The position numbers and the translations under genes are program-made. A stretch of DNA of 64,000 nucleotides from the NCBI GenBank assembly GCA_035695825.1, contig DASRRH010000029.1, positions 45,811 to 109,810 on the forward strand, given 5' to 3'. This DNA is from JAKEFM01 sp035695825. GTDB taxonomy: Bacteria; Planctomycetota; UBA1135; JAKEFM01. Below the pieces are notes generated by a model. It was not told the origin of the DNA and ran no database searches. It saw nothing but the letters and a program-made list of their open reading frames with translations. Shown one piece after another: positions 24,525 through 34,444 of the stretch (positions are counted from its first letter, which is position 1; each line of letters begins with the position of its first letter).

Positions 24525-25829
24525 GTGTCCAGCGCCCCCGCCGGGACCGCGGCCTCCGGCCCCCGACGCGACGCGCTCCTCGTCGTCCTCCCGATGAGCG
24601 CGTCGGCCGCGCTCCTCCTCCTCTACGTCCGCCAGCTCTCCGCCCTCCTCTCGCCGGCCGCGTTCGGCGAGGCCGGCTCGCTCCTCTCGGTCCTCCTCGC
24701 CGCTTCCCTTCCCTTCGGCGCGGTGCAGGCCGCGATCGCCCGCGCCGTCGCCGAACGCCGCGAGTCCGGCGACGCCGAGGGGGAAGCCCGGGCCCTGGCG
24801 GGGGGGGCGCGCCTCGCGCTTCGGACGGCGGCGGGGGGGGCGCTGATCCTCGGGGTCGGCTACCTTGCGTTCCTGCTCCTCGGAGAGTCGAGGCTCTCCG
24901 GTCACGCCGCCGTCCGGATCCGCTCCGCGGACAGCGGTTCCTCCCTTCACCGGCTCACCCGCCCGGCCTGCATCGCGGCCTCCGGAGCAGCTCTCGCCCT
25001 GTACCACGCGGCGCTCGGCACCCTCCTCGGCCGCCGCGACCTCGTCCCGTTCGGGCTCGCCGCCGTGGCGGAGCCGGCGCTTCGCATCCTCGTGCTCCGC
25101 GCCCTCTCCGCTCCCGAACCCGACGCCGCCCTCGCCGTGGCGACCTGCATCCCCACGGCGGGGGGGATCGGCGCGCTCGTTCTCCGCCGGGCGTCTTGCG
25201 CGAGGGAGCCCGCCCGCATTCCCCTCGCGTTCCGGCACGCGCTCGGCCTCGCGGCCTACGGGGCGGCGGCCTATTCGGCTCCCCTCCTCGCCGCCGCGCG
25301 CCTCGAGGATCCCGACGAGGTCGGCCGCTTCTTCGCCGCCTCCCACGTCGGCCGGTTCCTGATCACGCTCCCGCTCCCCTTCGCGATGGCGCTCGTCCGC
25401 CGGGTCGCGGAGCGCCGCGCTGCGGGGCGCTCCGCGGCCCCGCCGTTCTGGATCACGACGGGCTTCCTCCTCGTCACCCTCCTCTGGATCCTCGGAAACC
25501 TCGCCTTCTTCCCCGGGTGGTTTCTCGCCCTCCTCCTCGAACCCGGTCGATACGTCGAGGCCACGCCTCACCTCCTGCCGCTCGGAATCGGGAGCGCGAT
25601 CTACGGCCTCCTGCAACTCCCCTTGTTCCTCGGGATCTCGCTCGGGAAGACGGGCGCGGTGGGCCTCGTCGGGTGCCTCGATGCGGCCCTACTCCTCTGC
25701 GCCGCAGCGGGCCCCGCCACCTGGGGCGGAATCGTCGCGGCCTGGGCGTGGGGAGGCGCCGCCGCCCTCGCCGTCGCAACCCTCCTCGCGATGCGCTGGC
25801 TGAGGGGAGCTGATAGGGCCCGACCCTGA
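24525..25829 (+). CDS. Polysaccharide-flippase-like (Wzx/MurJ-type) membrane protein
   Basis: A 434-residue protein from the GTG at 24525 with about twelve hydrophobic segments and few charged residues between them. The arrangement, the opening 'SAALLLLYVRQLSALLSPAAFGEAG' pattern and the middle 'SAPLLAAARLEDPDEVGRFFAA' segment resemble Wzx-type flippases that pass lipid-linked sugars across the inner membrane. It is divergent from the methyltransferase gene with a 51-base gap. I recognise the superfamily, not the substrate. Confidence 0.65.
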   Translation: MSSAPAGTAASGPRRDALLVVLPMSASAALLLLYVRQLSALLSPAAFGEAGSLLSVLLAASLPFGAVQAAIARAVAERRESGDAEGEARALAGGARLALRTAAGGALILGVGYLAFLLLGESRLSGHAAVRIRSADSGSSLHRLTRPACIAASGAALALYHAALGTLLGRRDLVPFGLAAVAEPALRILVLRALSAPEPDAALAVATCIPTAGGIGALVLRRASCAREPARIPLAFRHALGLAAYGAAAYSAPLLAAARLEDPDEVGRFFAASHVGRFLITLPLPFAMALVRRVAERRAAGRSAAPPFWITTGFLLVTLLWILGNLAFFPGWFLALLLEPGRYVEATPHLLPLGIGSAIYGLLQLPLFLGISLGKTGAVGLVGCLDAALLLCAAAGPATWGGIVAAWAWGGAAALAVATLLAMRWLRGADRARP

Positions 25830-25836
25830 TCGACGG

Positions 25837-25857
25837 CGCGGACGCCCGGCGTCCGTG
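25837..25857 (+). terminator. GC-rich hairpin after the flippase gene
   Basis: A stem of nine pairs (one G-T) is formed by cgcggacgc and gcgtccgtg around the loop ccg, starting eight bases after the stop codon. No T-run follows, so it could be a weak or Rho-assisted terminator. Confidence 0.4.
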
Positions 25858-25907
25858 GTCGGATCGGAACCCGGCCGGTACGCTGGATCTCGAGAGGGAC
25901 GGGAGAG

Positions 25908-27230
25908 ATGAATCGCCCCTGGAAGCACGTCCGCGTCGCTGCCGACGTCCTCGCGATCCCGAGCCTAGTGAGCGAGGAAGAGCTCCGCTACCTCACCTGG
26001 CTAACGGGGGAGGCGTTCGCGAGTCGAGGAGCGGTCGTCGACCTCGGGACCTGGCTCGGAGCGAGCACGGCGGCCCTCGCGGACGGGTTGCGCCGGAGCG
26101 GCCGTCCGGGCCGCGTGCAGGGTCTCGACCTCTTCGCGTGGCGCCGCGGGTACATGGAGGAGACCGCGCCCCTCGACTTGCCGGAGGGAGCAGACTTCGA
26201 GCCGCACTTCCGGCGGTACACGGCTCCCCTCGCCGCGTGGATCGACGTTCGCAAGGCGGATCTCCTCTCGACCCGCTGGGAAGGGGGGGAGATCGAGATC
26301 CTCTTCGTCGACGCGGCGAAGTCGTGGGAACTCACGAAGGCCTTCCTCGCGGAGTTCGGGCCCCACCTGGTCCCGGGGGAGTCTCGCGTCGTGCTCCAGG
26401 ACTACCGGCACTGGTACACGCACTGGCTCCCGCTCGTCTTCGAGAGCCGCCCCGACGAGTGGGAGGAAGTGGAGAGCGTGGAGCGCGGGACGACGGTCAC
26501 CTTCCGGCCCCTGCGCCCGCTCACGCGAGGCGGCGAGCTCGCGCGCCCCTGCTCGGAGGAGAGCTTCGCGATGGCCTCCGCGCGCGCGATCTTCGGACGC
26601 CGCATGGAGCGGGAGGGGGGGAGGAACGGCGCCTGGCTCGCTCTCGGGCTCTATCGCAAGGCGCTGATCGAGGACTCCCGCGAGGAAGCGAAGGCGCTCC
26701 GCGAGGGGCGATGGGTCGAGTTCCTCGCGCACGGCTTCGCCGACGACCTCCTCGACTTGGAGCTCCTCACGCTCCCCGCGCTCCAGCGGGGGTGGCAGCG
26801 CTTCGACGAGGGCGCGTACGAGGAGGCAAGCGCCCTCGCGCGGGAGTGTCTGCCGGGCGGAGAAGGGCCCCACCGTGCGCAGGACCTCCTCGCGTGCGCC
26901 TCGATGCATCTCGGTCGCCTCGCGGAGGCGGAGGACGCGCTCGAGAGGCTCCTCCGCGCCGCCCCGGGATGCGCGCGCGCCCTCCTCCGTCGCGCGCAGC
27001 TGAGGATCGCGCAGGGGCGTTTCCCCGAGGCGGAGCCCGACCTCCTCGAGGCCGTCCGCAGGGGCGGAGAACGCGCCGGGTTCCTCCGGTACGCCCTCGC
27101 GGTCGTCGAGCAATTGTTCCGCGCCGGGGCGGACCCCGAGCGCATCCCCCTCCTCTACGGCGAGCTCGCGGCGCTCGTCCCCGGGTCTCCGGAGGTGCGG
27201 GCCTCGATGGCGACGACGCGGAGCCGCTAG
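25908..27230 (+). CDS. Class I methyltransferase with C-terminal TPR-like repeats
   Basis: A 440-residue protein with an ATG start preceded by GGGAGAG. Residues 40-200 form a Methyltransf_24-like fold: motif I 'VVDLGTWLGASTAALA' (43-58), 'QGLDLFAW', and 'ILFVDAAKSWELTKAFL'. From about residue 285 the protein is helical, with repeat-like pairs such as 'GAYEEASALARECL' and 'GRLAEAEDALERLL', typical of TPR units. Enzymes of this type often modify sugars or glycans, and the TPR part may bind a partner. The stop shares a CTAG with the convergent gene. Substrate unknown. Confidence 0.75.
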   Translation: MNRPWKHVRVAADVLAIPSLVSEEELRYLTWLTGEAFASRGAVVDLGTWLGASTAALADGLRRSGRPGRVQGLDLFAWRRGYMEETAPLDLPEGADFEPHFRRYTAPLAAWIDVRKADLLSTRWEGGEIEILFVDAAKSWELTKAFLAEFGPHLVPGESRVVLQDYRHWYTHWLPLVFESRPDEWEEVESVERGTTVTFRPLRPLTRGGELARPCSEESFAMASARAIFGRRMEREGGRNGAWLALGLYRKALIEDSREEAKALREGRWVEFLAHGFADDLLDLELLTLPALQRGWQRFDEGAYEEASALARECLPGGEGPHRAQDLLACASMHLGRLAEAEDALERLLRAAPGCARALLRRAQLRIAQGRFPEAEPDLLEAVRRGGERAGFLRYALAVVEQLFRAGADPERIPLLYGELAALVPGSPEVRASMATTRSR

Positions 27231-28354
27231 CCGATCGGCTCGATCGAGCGCCCGAGCGCGAGGATCCCAAAGGAGGTCCCGTAGGGCTTCGTGTGGGAGG
27301 AGATCCAGAAGTCCCACATCCCCCCGTCCCCCTCCTGCGTCTTCAGGATCTCCCGCTGGAGCCTCCCCCAGTACGCGGCCCGCTCGGCGGCCGGGAGGGT
27401 CGCGATCAGCTCGGCGGCGTAGTAATGGCCGAAGAGGTAGAAGTAGCCCGAATTGAAGTAGTAGGCCTCGTGGGGGATCGGCTTGTGGAGGGCGACGTCG
27501 AGGAACCGGTGGTGCTCGAAGAAGAGCTCGAGGCCGCGCCGGCGCTCCTCGACGGGGACGGCCTCCCCCGCGCGGAGGAGAGCGAGGTTGCAGACCTGGA
27601 TGCGGGAGAGGGAGCCCTTCACCTCGTCGATCCACTCCATCCCCCGGGAGTAGGGGATCGCCATCACGCTGTAGGAGTACGCCCCGCTCGGGAGCCGGCA
27701 GCGCTTGACCGCGCGGACGGATCCCTCCATCACCTTCTCGGGGACGGCAAATCCGGCCTTCCTCGCGTCGGCGAGCGCGATCACTCCCGCCGCCGTCGTG
27801 AAGGAGGTGGCCCACTCGGGGCGCCAGGCCGCCTCCGCGTCGGCGTAGTAGCCCCACCCCCCGTTCGGGGACTGGTAGCGGGCCATCCCGTCGAGGAACT
27901 TCGCCCCGGCCGCGCGCATCGCGTCGCGCTTGGGGGAGCCCGCGAAGCGCGGGGAGAGGAGGGCGCGGGAGAGGCCGTCGAGGCCGTAGATGAAGCCCCA
28001 GGCGTTGTCGATGTCCCAGTCGGCGGGGCGGTCGAGGTCGGCGTTCGCGACGAGGTAGTCGAGGCCCCGCTCGAGAGCGGAGGCCGCCTGCGGCTCCTCG
28101 CCGAGCTCGAGGAGCGCGACGCAGACGAGCCCGGTCGTCGCGACGGCCCAGGCGTGGTGGGTTTCGGGGTTCGCGAAGGAGTCGGTGAAGGTCTTGTTGC
28201 GGGGGCCGCCCCAGGACCCGTCCTTGTTCTGCTCCCGGAGGATCAGCGCGAGCCCGCGGTCGATCCCTTCACGGACCTCCTCGTGGGTCGGGAGGGCGGC
28301 GGCCTTCGGTGCCTGCGGCGCGGCGAGCGCGGCGAGAAGGGGGAGCGCGTTCAT
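27227..28354 (-). CDS. Exported prenyltransferase/squalene-cyclase-like toroid protein
   Basis: A 375-residue protein from the ATG at 28354, eight bases after GGAGG. It has a short signal peptide (MNALPLLAALAAPQAPKAAA). The body is an alpha/alpha toroid with QW-type motifs: 'REQNKDGSWGGP', 'ARYQSPNGGWGYYAD' and 'LKTQEGDGGMWDF'. The DxDD motif of squalene-hopene cyclases is not seen, so it is probably a binding or scaffold toroid. It begins 19 bases after the stop of the FG-GAP gene at 28374-30563 and likely shares its transcript. Signal-bearing toroids of this kind are common in Planctomycetota. Confidence 0.75.
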   Translation of the reverse strand: MNALPLLAALAAPQAPKAAALPTHEEVREGIDRGLALILREQNKDGSWGGPRNKTFTDSFANPETHHAWAVATTGLVCVALLELGEEPQAASALERGLDYLVANADLDRPADWDIDNAWGFIYGLDGLSRALLSPRFAGSPKRDAMRAAGAKFLDGMARYQSPNGGWGYYADAEAAWRPEWATSFTTAAGVIALADARKAGFAVPEKVMEGSVRAVKRCRLPSGAYSYSVMAIPYSRGMEWIDEVKGSLSRIQVCNLALLRAGEAVPVEERRRGLELFFEHHRFLDVALHKPIPHEAYYFNSGYFYLFGHYYAAELIATLPAAERAAYWGRLQREILKTQEGDGGMWDFWISSHTKPYGTSFGILALGRSIEPIG

Positions 28355-28373
28355 CGGGTCGATCCTCCGGGGG

Positions 28374-30563
28374 TCACTCGGGGGACCCAAGCCCGCCCGG
28401 TTCGGTCACCGTCACCTTCTGGTCCGCGGGCAGGTCGCGCAAGACCTGCGTCCGCCCCGAGGGCCAAACGACCGTGAGCTCATCGACGCCGGTCGCATGG
28501 TCGAGGCCGAAATGGACGATCGGGCTCGAGCACGAGAGGTAGCCGGAGCCCGCGCGCGCCTCGCGCACCTGGCGGCGCTCCCCCGTCCGGACGAGGACCT
28601 TCGCCCCGATCCCCTGGCGGTTCGAGGTCGTGCCGACGAGGGAGACGGCGAGCCAGTGGCGCCGGGGCGTCCGGTTGTGAAGGAGGACGGGGGGAGCCAT
28701 CCAGTTCCGGAGGAAGAGGTCGAGGCGGCCGTCGTTGTCGGCGTCGAAGACGAGGACCGACCGCCCGTCCTCGGAGCGGTCCGCGCCGAAGGTGTATCCG
28801 GCGTCGACGAATCGCCCGGACCCGTCGTTGAGGAAGAGCGGCTTCCGCTCCCCGCCGTGGAGGGAGACGCGCCGCCCCTCGCGGCGGAGCCTCTCCCCGT
28901 CGAGGCCGGCCGCGCTCGCGAGGAGGTAGAGGTCCCCGGTCGCGAAGCCGCGCATCTGGTCCGCGAGCGTCCCGACCGACTCGAAGAGCCAGGCCCCGAT
29001 GTCGGGCGTGTCCCCCGAGTACTGGCCGTTCGCGACGTAGACGTCGAGGTCGCCGTCGTCGTCGACGTCGAGGAGGTTGCAGCCCCAGGCCCACCCCGCG
29101 ATCCGCCCGCCGCGCTCCTCGGCCTGCAGCCGGAAGGTCCCATCCGGCTGCTGGAGGATCAGGGCGTTCCCCGACAGCATCTCCCGGAACGTCTTGACGA
29201 CGGCGGGTCGGATCGCCTCCCATCGGAGGTACCAGGGCACCGGAAGCGGCCAGCCGGGGGAGGTCGCCATCCAGGCGACGGGAGAGAACATTTCGGAGAC
29301 GTAGACGTCGGGGCGGAGGTCCCCGTCGACGTCGCCGAGGTCCACCCCCATGCCGTTGCCCCGGTTCTCCGCCCCGAGGCGCTCGGCGACGTCCTCGAAC
29401 GTCCCGTCCCGGCGGTTGCGGTAGAGGGCGTTCGTCGAGAAGTCGTTCGCGACGTAGAGGTCGGGCCAGGCGTCGCCGTCGAGGTCCCCCCAGGCGACCG
29501 CGTGGGTCCAGCGCGGGTCGGCGACGCCGGCCGCCTCGGAGACGTCCGTGAATCGGAAGAAGCCGTCGTTCCGGAGGAGGCGGTTCTTCTCGCCGTTGCG
29601 CGCGGCGTGGAGGGGCCAGGGAGAGGCCTTCAAGAAGTCGCCGAGGCACCCGACGTAGAGGTCGAGGTCCCCGTCGCGGTCGTAGTCGCCGGCGGCGATC
29701 GAGGTTGGGTGGCCGAGCGGGGGGAGGTTCGCCCGCGCGGTGACGTCCGCGAACTTCCCGTTCCCGTCGTTGCGGAGCAAGCGGGGGGTCGCCCCGAAGC
29801 GTCCGACGACGAGGTCGACGCGCCCGTCGTTGTCGAGGTCGGCGGCGCAAATGCCCGTCGCGAGCGTGCCGTCCTCGGGGAGGGGCGCCCACCCCTCCAC
29901 TTTCTCGAAGCGCAGGTCGCCGCGATTGCGCCACAGCTCGACGCCGCGCGCCGTGCCGAGGAGGAGGTCCTCGAGACCGTCCCCGTCGAAATCGAGGACG
30001 GCCCCGCCGACCCCGAGGGAGAACCGGCCCGCCTCGGCCGTCCCCGGGGGGGGAGCCGCCATCGGCGCGCCGGCGTCCCGCAGCCCCGCGGCCGCGGTCG
30101 CGTCCGCGAAGTAGGTGGTGGGCGAGCGGAACGCCCGCTCGGCCCCGGCTCGGACCCGGAGGATCGCCCAGCGGCCGGCGGCCTCGGCCACGTCCATTTC
30201 GAGGGGGACCTCGACCGTCGCGCGCGTCCCCCCCGCCTCGAGGCCGCAGACGCGGAGAATCCCGACGAGCGTCGATCGGCCGGCGTCCATCGGGTCGACG
30301 ATCCGGTCCCGGATCCAGAGGCGCGCGTCCTCGATCGACTGGAAGGACTCGCCGACCCGGAGGATCGGCGAGCCCGCGGCCGCCTCCGCCGCGTGCATCG
30401 CGGCGAGCCCCTCCAGATCCTTCGCGACGACGCGCCGGGGGAGCTCGCGGCCGAAGGCCGCGTCGATCGCGTTGATCCGGCGGAGCTCCGCAACGTCCCA
30501 CGTCGCCGAGGCGCAGCCGGGGCCGAGGAGGAGGAACGCCGCGCAGGTGCGTTGCGAGTTCAC
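28374..30563 (-). CDS. FG-GAP/ASPIC-UnbV (CRTAC1-like) lipoprotein
   Basis: A 729-residue protein from the GTG at 30563, with the lipobox L-L-G-P-G-C near residue 17. After an N-terminal region of about 170 residues it has seven calcium-binding FG-GAP/VCBS loops of the DxDxDG..DL type, for example 'DFDGDGLEDLLLG', 'DYDRDGDLDLYVG' and 'DVDDDGDLDVYVA', as in a seven-bladed propeller. The C-terminal 90 residues are an ASPIC/UnbV domain ('GIGAKVLVRTGERRQVREA', 'VHFGLDHA', 'VVWPSG'). Such proteins are exported and bind ligands or partners; the role is unknown. It is divergent from a paralogous gene at 30687. Confidence 0.88.
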   Translation of the reverse strand: MNSQRTCAAFLLLGPGCASATWDVAELRRINAIDAAFGRELPRRVVAKDLEGLAAMHAAEAAAGSPILRVGESFQSIEDARLWIRDRIVDPMDAGRSTLVGILRVCGLEAGGTRATVEVPLEMDVAEAAGRWAILRVRAGAERAFRSPTTYFADATAAAGLRDAGAPMAAPPPGTAEAGRFSLGVGGAVLDFDGDGLEDLLLGTARGVELWRNRGDLRFEKVEGWAPLPEDGTLATGICAADLDNDGRVDLVVGRFGATPRLLRNDGNGKFADVTARANLPPLGHPTSIAAGDYDRDGDLDLYVGCLGDFLKASPWPLHAARNGEKNRLLRNDGFFRFTDVSEAAGVADPRWTHAVAWGDLDGDAWPDLYVANDFSTNALYRNRRDGTFEDVAERLGAENRGNGMGVDLGDVDGDLRPDVYVSEMFSPVAWMATSPGWPLPVPWYLRWEAIRPAVVKTFREMLSGNALILQQPDGTFRLQAEERGGRIAGWAWGCNLLDVDDDGDLDVYVANGQYSGDTPDIGAWLFESVGTLADQMRGFATGDLYLLASAAGLDGERLRREGRRVSLHGGERKPLFLNDGSGRFVDAGYTFGADRSEDGRSVLVFDADNDGRLDLFLRNWMAPPVLLHNRTPRRHWLAVSLVGTTSNRQGIGAKVLVRTGERRQVREARAGSGYLSCSSPIVHFGLDHATGVDELTVVWPSGRTQVLRDLPADQKVTVTEPGGLGSPE

Positions 30564-30686
30564 GTGGAAACCGCCTCCGAGGGAGGGGGGATTGTAGGTT
30601 CGAGCCCCGCAGGCCCGAACGAGCGGGAGGCCCCGCCCTCGATCCACCCCCTCGGGGACGGCGCCGCGCATCGTAGGATTCGCCCC

Positions 30687-32771
30687 GTGAGGGTCCCGCC
30701 CGAGCATCCGGGGCTCGTCCCCCTCCTCGCCCTCCTCGGCGCCGTCTCCTGCGCCTCCCGGGAGCGCTACCTCGCCCGCCTCGAAGTGGTGAAGGAAGTC
30801 GACGCCGCCGCCCGGGCCTGGAAGGGGGAGGCGGCGCGCCTCGCCGCAAGACCGGGCGAGCGGATCGACTGGACCGAGGTGGAGGTCCTCGACGCGGACG
30901 CCCGCGGCGCCCCGATCCCAGCGCAAGCCCGGGTGACGTCGGGGATCACCCGCCCCGACGGCTCGCGCGCGACGCGGGAGCAAGCCTTCGAGATCGAACT
31001 GCGCCGCTCGGCCCTCGACGGACGGCTCGAACTGATCGCGGGGCGCGAGACCGAGCGGGACGAGGCGGCGCTCCCCGCGCCCTGGTTCGCGGACGTCACG
31101 GAATCGGCGGGGCTCCTCGACCGGCATCGTCCCGCGCTGCGGCCGACGGGCTCGAACCGGATCGTCCGGGGCGAGGAGCCCGCTTCCGGCGCCGCGGCCC
31201 TCGACTACGACGGGGACGGCTGGACCGACCTCTTCTGCGCCGACGGCGTCGCGAGCATCCTCTACGGCAACCGCGGCGACGGGACCTTCGCCGAGAGGAC
31301 GGACGCCGCGGGCCTCGGCCTCGTGACGGGCCACGGGGTCGCCTGCGCCGACGTCGACGGCGACGGGCGCCCTGACCTCGTCGTCCTCGACCACTTCGCG
31401 CCGGCCCGGATCTTCCGGAACGCGGGAGCGCGGTTCGACGAGGTCACGGCCGGGTGCCGCCTCCGGATCGAGGGGCACGCGACCTCCGCCGCCTTCGCCG
31501 ACGTCGACGTCGACGGGGACCTCGACCTCTACGTCTGCCGCTCGGGCGACTATGCAGGCGCTCTTCCGAATCCCCCCTTCGCGGCGAGGAACGGCGAGCC
31601 GAACGCGCTCTTCCTCAACCAGGGGGACGGCACCTTCGCCGACGGGACCGCCGGGGCGCGCGTCGGGGAGGAGGGGTGGAGCCTCGCCTGCGCCTTCGCC
31701 GACCTCGACGACGACGGCGCCCCCGACCTCTACGTCGCGAACGACTTCGGGAGGAACGCCCTGTTCATGAACCGCGGCGACGGTCGCTTCGCCGAGAAGG
31801 CGCGCGCGGCGGGCGCGCAAGACACGGGCTTCGGGATGGGCGTGGGGGTCGGGGACTGCGACGGGGACGGCGACCTCGACCTCTACGTCTCGAACATCCA
31901 CTCCCCCTACGGGTTCCTCTTCAAGGATCCCGACCTCCCGCTGCCGCTCCTCGGCCGTATCTTCCGCGGCTTCTCGCAGCGGATGCTCCTCAAGATGGCG
32001 CGCGGGAACACGCTGCTCCAGAACGACGGGCACGGGCGCTTCGAGGACGCGAGCGAGGAGGCGGGGGTCGCGCGTGCGGGCTGGGCCTGGTCGGGCGACT
32101 TCGTCGACGCCGACGCGGACGGGGACCTCGACCTCTTCGTCCCGAACGGCCTCCTCGCGGGCAGCGGAGACGCGCGGCTCGATTTCTGGGGGGGGGTGAT
32201 CGCCGTCTGGGACGAGCGGGCGACGGGGGGGGTCGTCTTCGACCCGGCCGGGCGGGGGCTGCACGGGGACGAGCGCAAGCGCCTCTTCGAGAATCGGGGG
32301 GACGGTACGTTCCGCGAGGTGGGCTACCCCGCGGGCGTCGCCGACCGGCGAATCGGACGCTGTCTCCTGGTCGCCGACTTCGACCGCGACGGCTTTCCCG
32401 ACCTCTACCTCCGCAACGCCCGCGACCGCGGCACCCTCTATCGCAACGTCGGGAACGGGAACCGCCGCCTCGCCCTGCGGCTCGAGGGGACGCGCAGCCC
32501 CCGAGACGCCGTGGGAGCGCGCGTGACCGTGGAGACCTCGAAGGGGCGGCAGGTTCGAGAGGCGCGAGCGGGGAACGCCTTCCTGGGCGCGCACGACCGG
32601 ACGCTCCTCGTCGGGCTCGGCACGGAGGGATCGGCCCGCGTCCGGGTCCGCTGGCCCTCGGGGCTCGAGGAGGATCTCGGGGAGCTTCCGGCCGGCGCGG
32701 AATGGAGGGTCGTCGAGGGGGAGGCGCGGGCCCGGCCGGGCGCTCCGTTCGCCACGCGCGCGGCCCCGTGA
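30687..32771 (+). CDS. FG-GAP/ASPIC-UnbV (CRTAC1-like) lipoprotein
   Basis: A 694-residue lipoprotein starting at the GTG at 30687 (lipobox L-G-A-V-S-C near residue 22). A 110-residue N-terminal domain precedes seven FG-GAP loops, including 'DYDGDGWTDLFCA', 'DVDVDGDLDLYVC' and 'DCDGDGDLDLYVS', and a C-terminal ASPIC/UnbV domain ('AVGARVTVETSKGRQVREA'). The recurring 'NALFLNQGDGTF' spacing elements match its neighbours. The stop overlaps the next start as GTGA, so it is co-translated with a second member of the family. Confidence 0.88.
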   Translation: MRVPPEHPGLVPLLALLGAVSCASRERYLARLEVVKEVDAAARAWKGEAARLAARPGERIDWTEVEVLDADARGAPIPAQARVTSGITRPDGSRATREQAFEIELRRSALDGRLELIAGRETERDEAALPAPWFADVTESAGLLDRHRPALRPTGSNRIVRGEEPASGAAALDYDGDGWTDLFCADGVASILYGNRGDGTFAERTDAAGLGLVTGHGVACADVDGDGRPDLVVLDHFAPARIFRNAGARFDEVTAGCRLRIEGHATSAAFADVDVDGDLDLYVCRSGDYAGALPNPPFAARNGEPNALFLNQGDGTFADGTAGARVGEEGWSLACAFADLDDDGAPDLYVANDFGRNALFMNRGDGRFAEKARAAGAQDTGFGMGVGVGDCDGDGDLDLYVSNIHSPYGFLFKDPDLPLPLLGRIFRGFSQRMLLKMARGNTLLQNDGHGRFEDASEEAGVARAGWAWSGDFVDADADGDLDLFVPNGLLAGSGDARLDFWGGVIAVWDERATGGVVFDPAGRGLHGDERKRLFENRGDGTFREVGYPAGVADRRIGRCLLVADFDRDGFPDLYLRNARDRGTLYRNVGNGNRRLALRLEGTRSPRDAVGARVTVETSKGRQVREARAGNAFLGAHDRTLLVGLGTEGSARVRVRWPSGLEEDLGELPAGAEWRVVEGEARARPGAPFATRAAP

Positions 32772-34444
32772 TCCTCCCCCTCCTCTTCTCCGTCGGATCC
32801 GGGGGCGGCGACCCGCCGAGCTTCGCGGACGTCGCGGAGGCGGTCGGGATCCGGTTCTCCCATCGCGCCGGGGTGGGCCGCGACCTGATCCTCGACATGA
32901 CGGGCGCCGGCTGCGCCCTCGTCGACGTCGACGGGGACGGAGACCTCGACGCCTACCTCCTCAACGGGTCGCAGCTCGAGCCGAGTGCCGAGAAGGTCGA
33001 CCTCCCGAACGGGCTCTTCCGGAACGAGGGGGGGCTGCGCTTCCGCGACGCGACTGGCGAATCGGGCCTCGGCGCGCCCGGCTGGTCGATGGGGTGCGTC
33101 CTCGCCGACGCGGACGGGGACGGCGACCCCGACCTCTACCTCTCCCGATACGGCCCCGACCTCTACTTCCGGAACCGGGGCGGCGGGACCTTCGAGGAGG
33201 CGAGCGCCCGGGCGCGGCTCGGCGACCCGGGCTTCTCGACCGGGTGCGTCTTCTTCGACTACGACCGGGACGGGGACCTCGACCTCTTCGTCGCGCACTA
33301 CGTGAACTTCGACGAGCGCCTCCGGCAAGTCGGGGGGAACCTCGACGCCGAGGAGTTCGCGGGGTATCGGCAGCTCCCCCAGAACTTCCGGGGCGTCGGC
33401 TCCTCGCTCCACCGCAGCGAAGGGGACGGCACGTTCACGGACGTCACGGCCGAAGCCGGCGTCGCCTGGCCCGAGGGGAAGGCGCTCGGGGCGGCGGTCG
33501 CCGATTTCGACGGGGACGGGCTCGACGACCTCTACGTCGCCTGCGACACGACGCCGAACGCGCTCTTCCGCAACCTCGGGGACGGGACCTTCGAGGACCT
33601 CTCGTGGTGGTCGGGGGCCGCCGTCGACGCGGCCGGCCGGCCCCAAGGATCGATGGGGCTCGCCTGGGGGGACGTCGACGGGGACCTCGACTTTGACCTC
33701 GTCGTCTCGAACTTCGCGGGCGAGCCGGACACCCTCTACCGCAACCTCGGCCGCGGGTCGTTCGAGGACGCGACGGCCGCCGCCGGACTCTCCACGACGA
33801 CGGATTACGTCGGATGGGGGACCGACCTCTTCGACGCCGACCTCGACGGGGACCTCGACCTGTTCGTCGCCAACGGCCACGTCGTCGGGAACCTGAAGCG
33901 ACTCGCGGCGAAGACGATTCCCGAGGGGTGGCTCCCGGGGGCGTTCACGCGCGCGAGCTTCGGAGGATCGTTCCGGCAGCCGTGCCTCCTCCACCTGAAC
34001 GACGGCGCGGGCCGCTTCGTCGACGTCTCGGCGCGTGCGGGGCCGGCGTTCCGAGAGGCGTTCGTCGGGCGGGGGGCGGCCTTCGGCGACGTCGACCGCG
34101 ACGGGGACCTCGACATCCTCGTGCTCGACAGCAACGGACCGGCCCGGCTGCTCCGCAACGACCTCCCGCCCGGCCCCGCCTGGCTCGAGGTCGGGCTGCG
34201 CGGGCGCCGGAGCCCGCGCGACGGGGTCGGAGCGGTCCTCGTCGTGCGCGCGGGAGAGCGCCGCTTCCTCCGGCAGGTCCAGGCGGGCCTCTCCTACCTC
34301 TCGGCGAATCCCCTCGAGGCGCACTTCGGCCTCGGCGCCTGCGAGGGCCCTGTCCGACTCGAGGTTCGTTGGCCGTCGGGGCTCGTCCAGGTCCTCGAGG
34401 GAATCGAGACGCGCCGCCGGATCGAGGTCGTGGAGGGGGGATGA
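32768..34444 (+). CDS. FG-GAP/ASPIC-UnbV (CRTAC1-like) exported protein
   Basis: A 558-residue protein from the GTG at 32768 with a short hydrophobic signal (MILPLLFSVGSGG) and no lipobox. It matches the bacterial CRTAC1 layout more closely than the other two: 'FADVAEAVGIRFSHRAG' at the start, seven calcium loops such as 'DVDGDGDLDAYLL', 'DYDRDGDLDLFVA' and 'DVDRDGDLDILVL', then the ASPIC/UnbV domain ('GVGAVLVVRAGERRFLRQV', 'HFGLGACEG', 'VRWPSG'). It sits between, and overlaps, its paralog and a propeller lipoprotein, giving a three-gene exported unit. Confidence 0.9.
   Translation: MILPLLFSVGSGGGDPPSFADVAEAVGIRFSHRAGVGRDLILDMTGAGCALVDVDGDGDLDAYLLNGSQLEPSAEKVDLPNGLFRNEGGLRFRDATGESGLGAPGWSMGCVLADADGDGDPDLYLSRYGPDLYFRNRGGGTFEEASARARLGDPGFSTGCVFFDYDRDGDLDLFVAHYVNFDERLRQVGGNLDAEEFAGYRQLPQNFRGVGSSLHRSEGDGTFTDVTAEAGVAWPEGKALGAAVADFDGDGLDDLYVACDTTPNALFRNLGDGTFEDLSWWSGAAVDAAGRPQGSMGLAWGDVDGDLDFDLVVSNFAGEPDTLYRNLGRGSFEDATAAAGLSTTTDYVGWGTDLFDADLDGDLDLFVANGHVVGNLKRLAAKTIPEGWLPGAFTRASFGGSFRQPCLLHLNDGAGRFVDVSARAGPAFREAFVGRGAAFGDVDRDGDLDILVLDSNGPARLLRNDLPPGPAWLEVGLRGRRSPRDGVGAVLVVRAGERRFLRQVQAGLSYLSANPLEAHFGLGACEGPVRLEVRWPSGLVQVLEGIETRRRIEVVEGG

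Noticed and set aside
28185..30686. Upstream extension of the plus-strand FG-GAP lipoprotein gene
   Set aside because: It runs antisense across the neighbouring FG-GAP and toroid genes; the GTG at 30687 gives a lipoprotein signal peptide.
30564..32594. In-frame upstream extension of the FG-GAP gene on the minus strand
   Set aside because: The extension is antisense to another FG-GAP gene and its Asp-rich look is the complement of repeated DxDG codons; a GTG with ribosome site and lipobox at 30563 is the better start.
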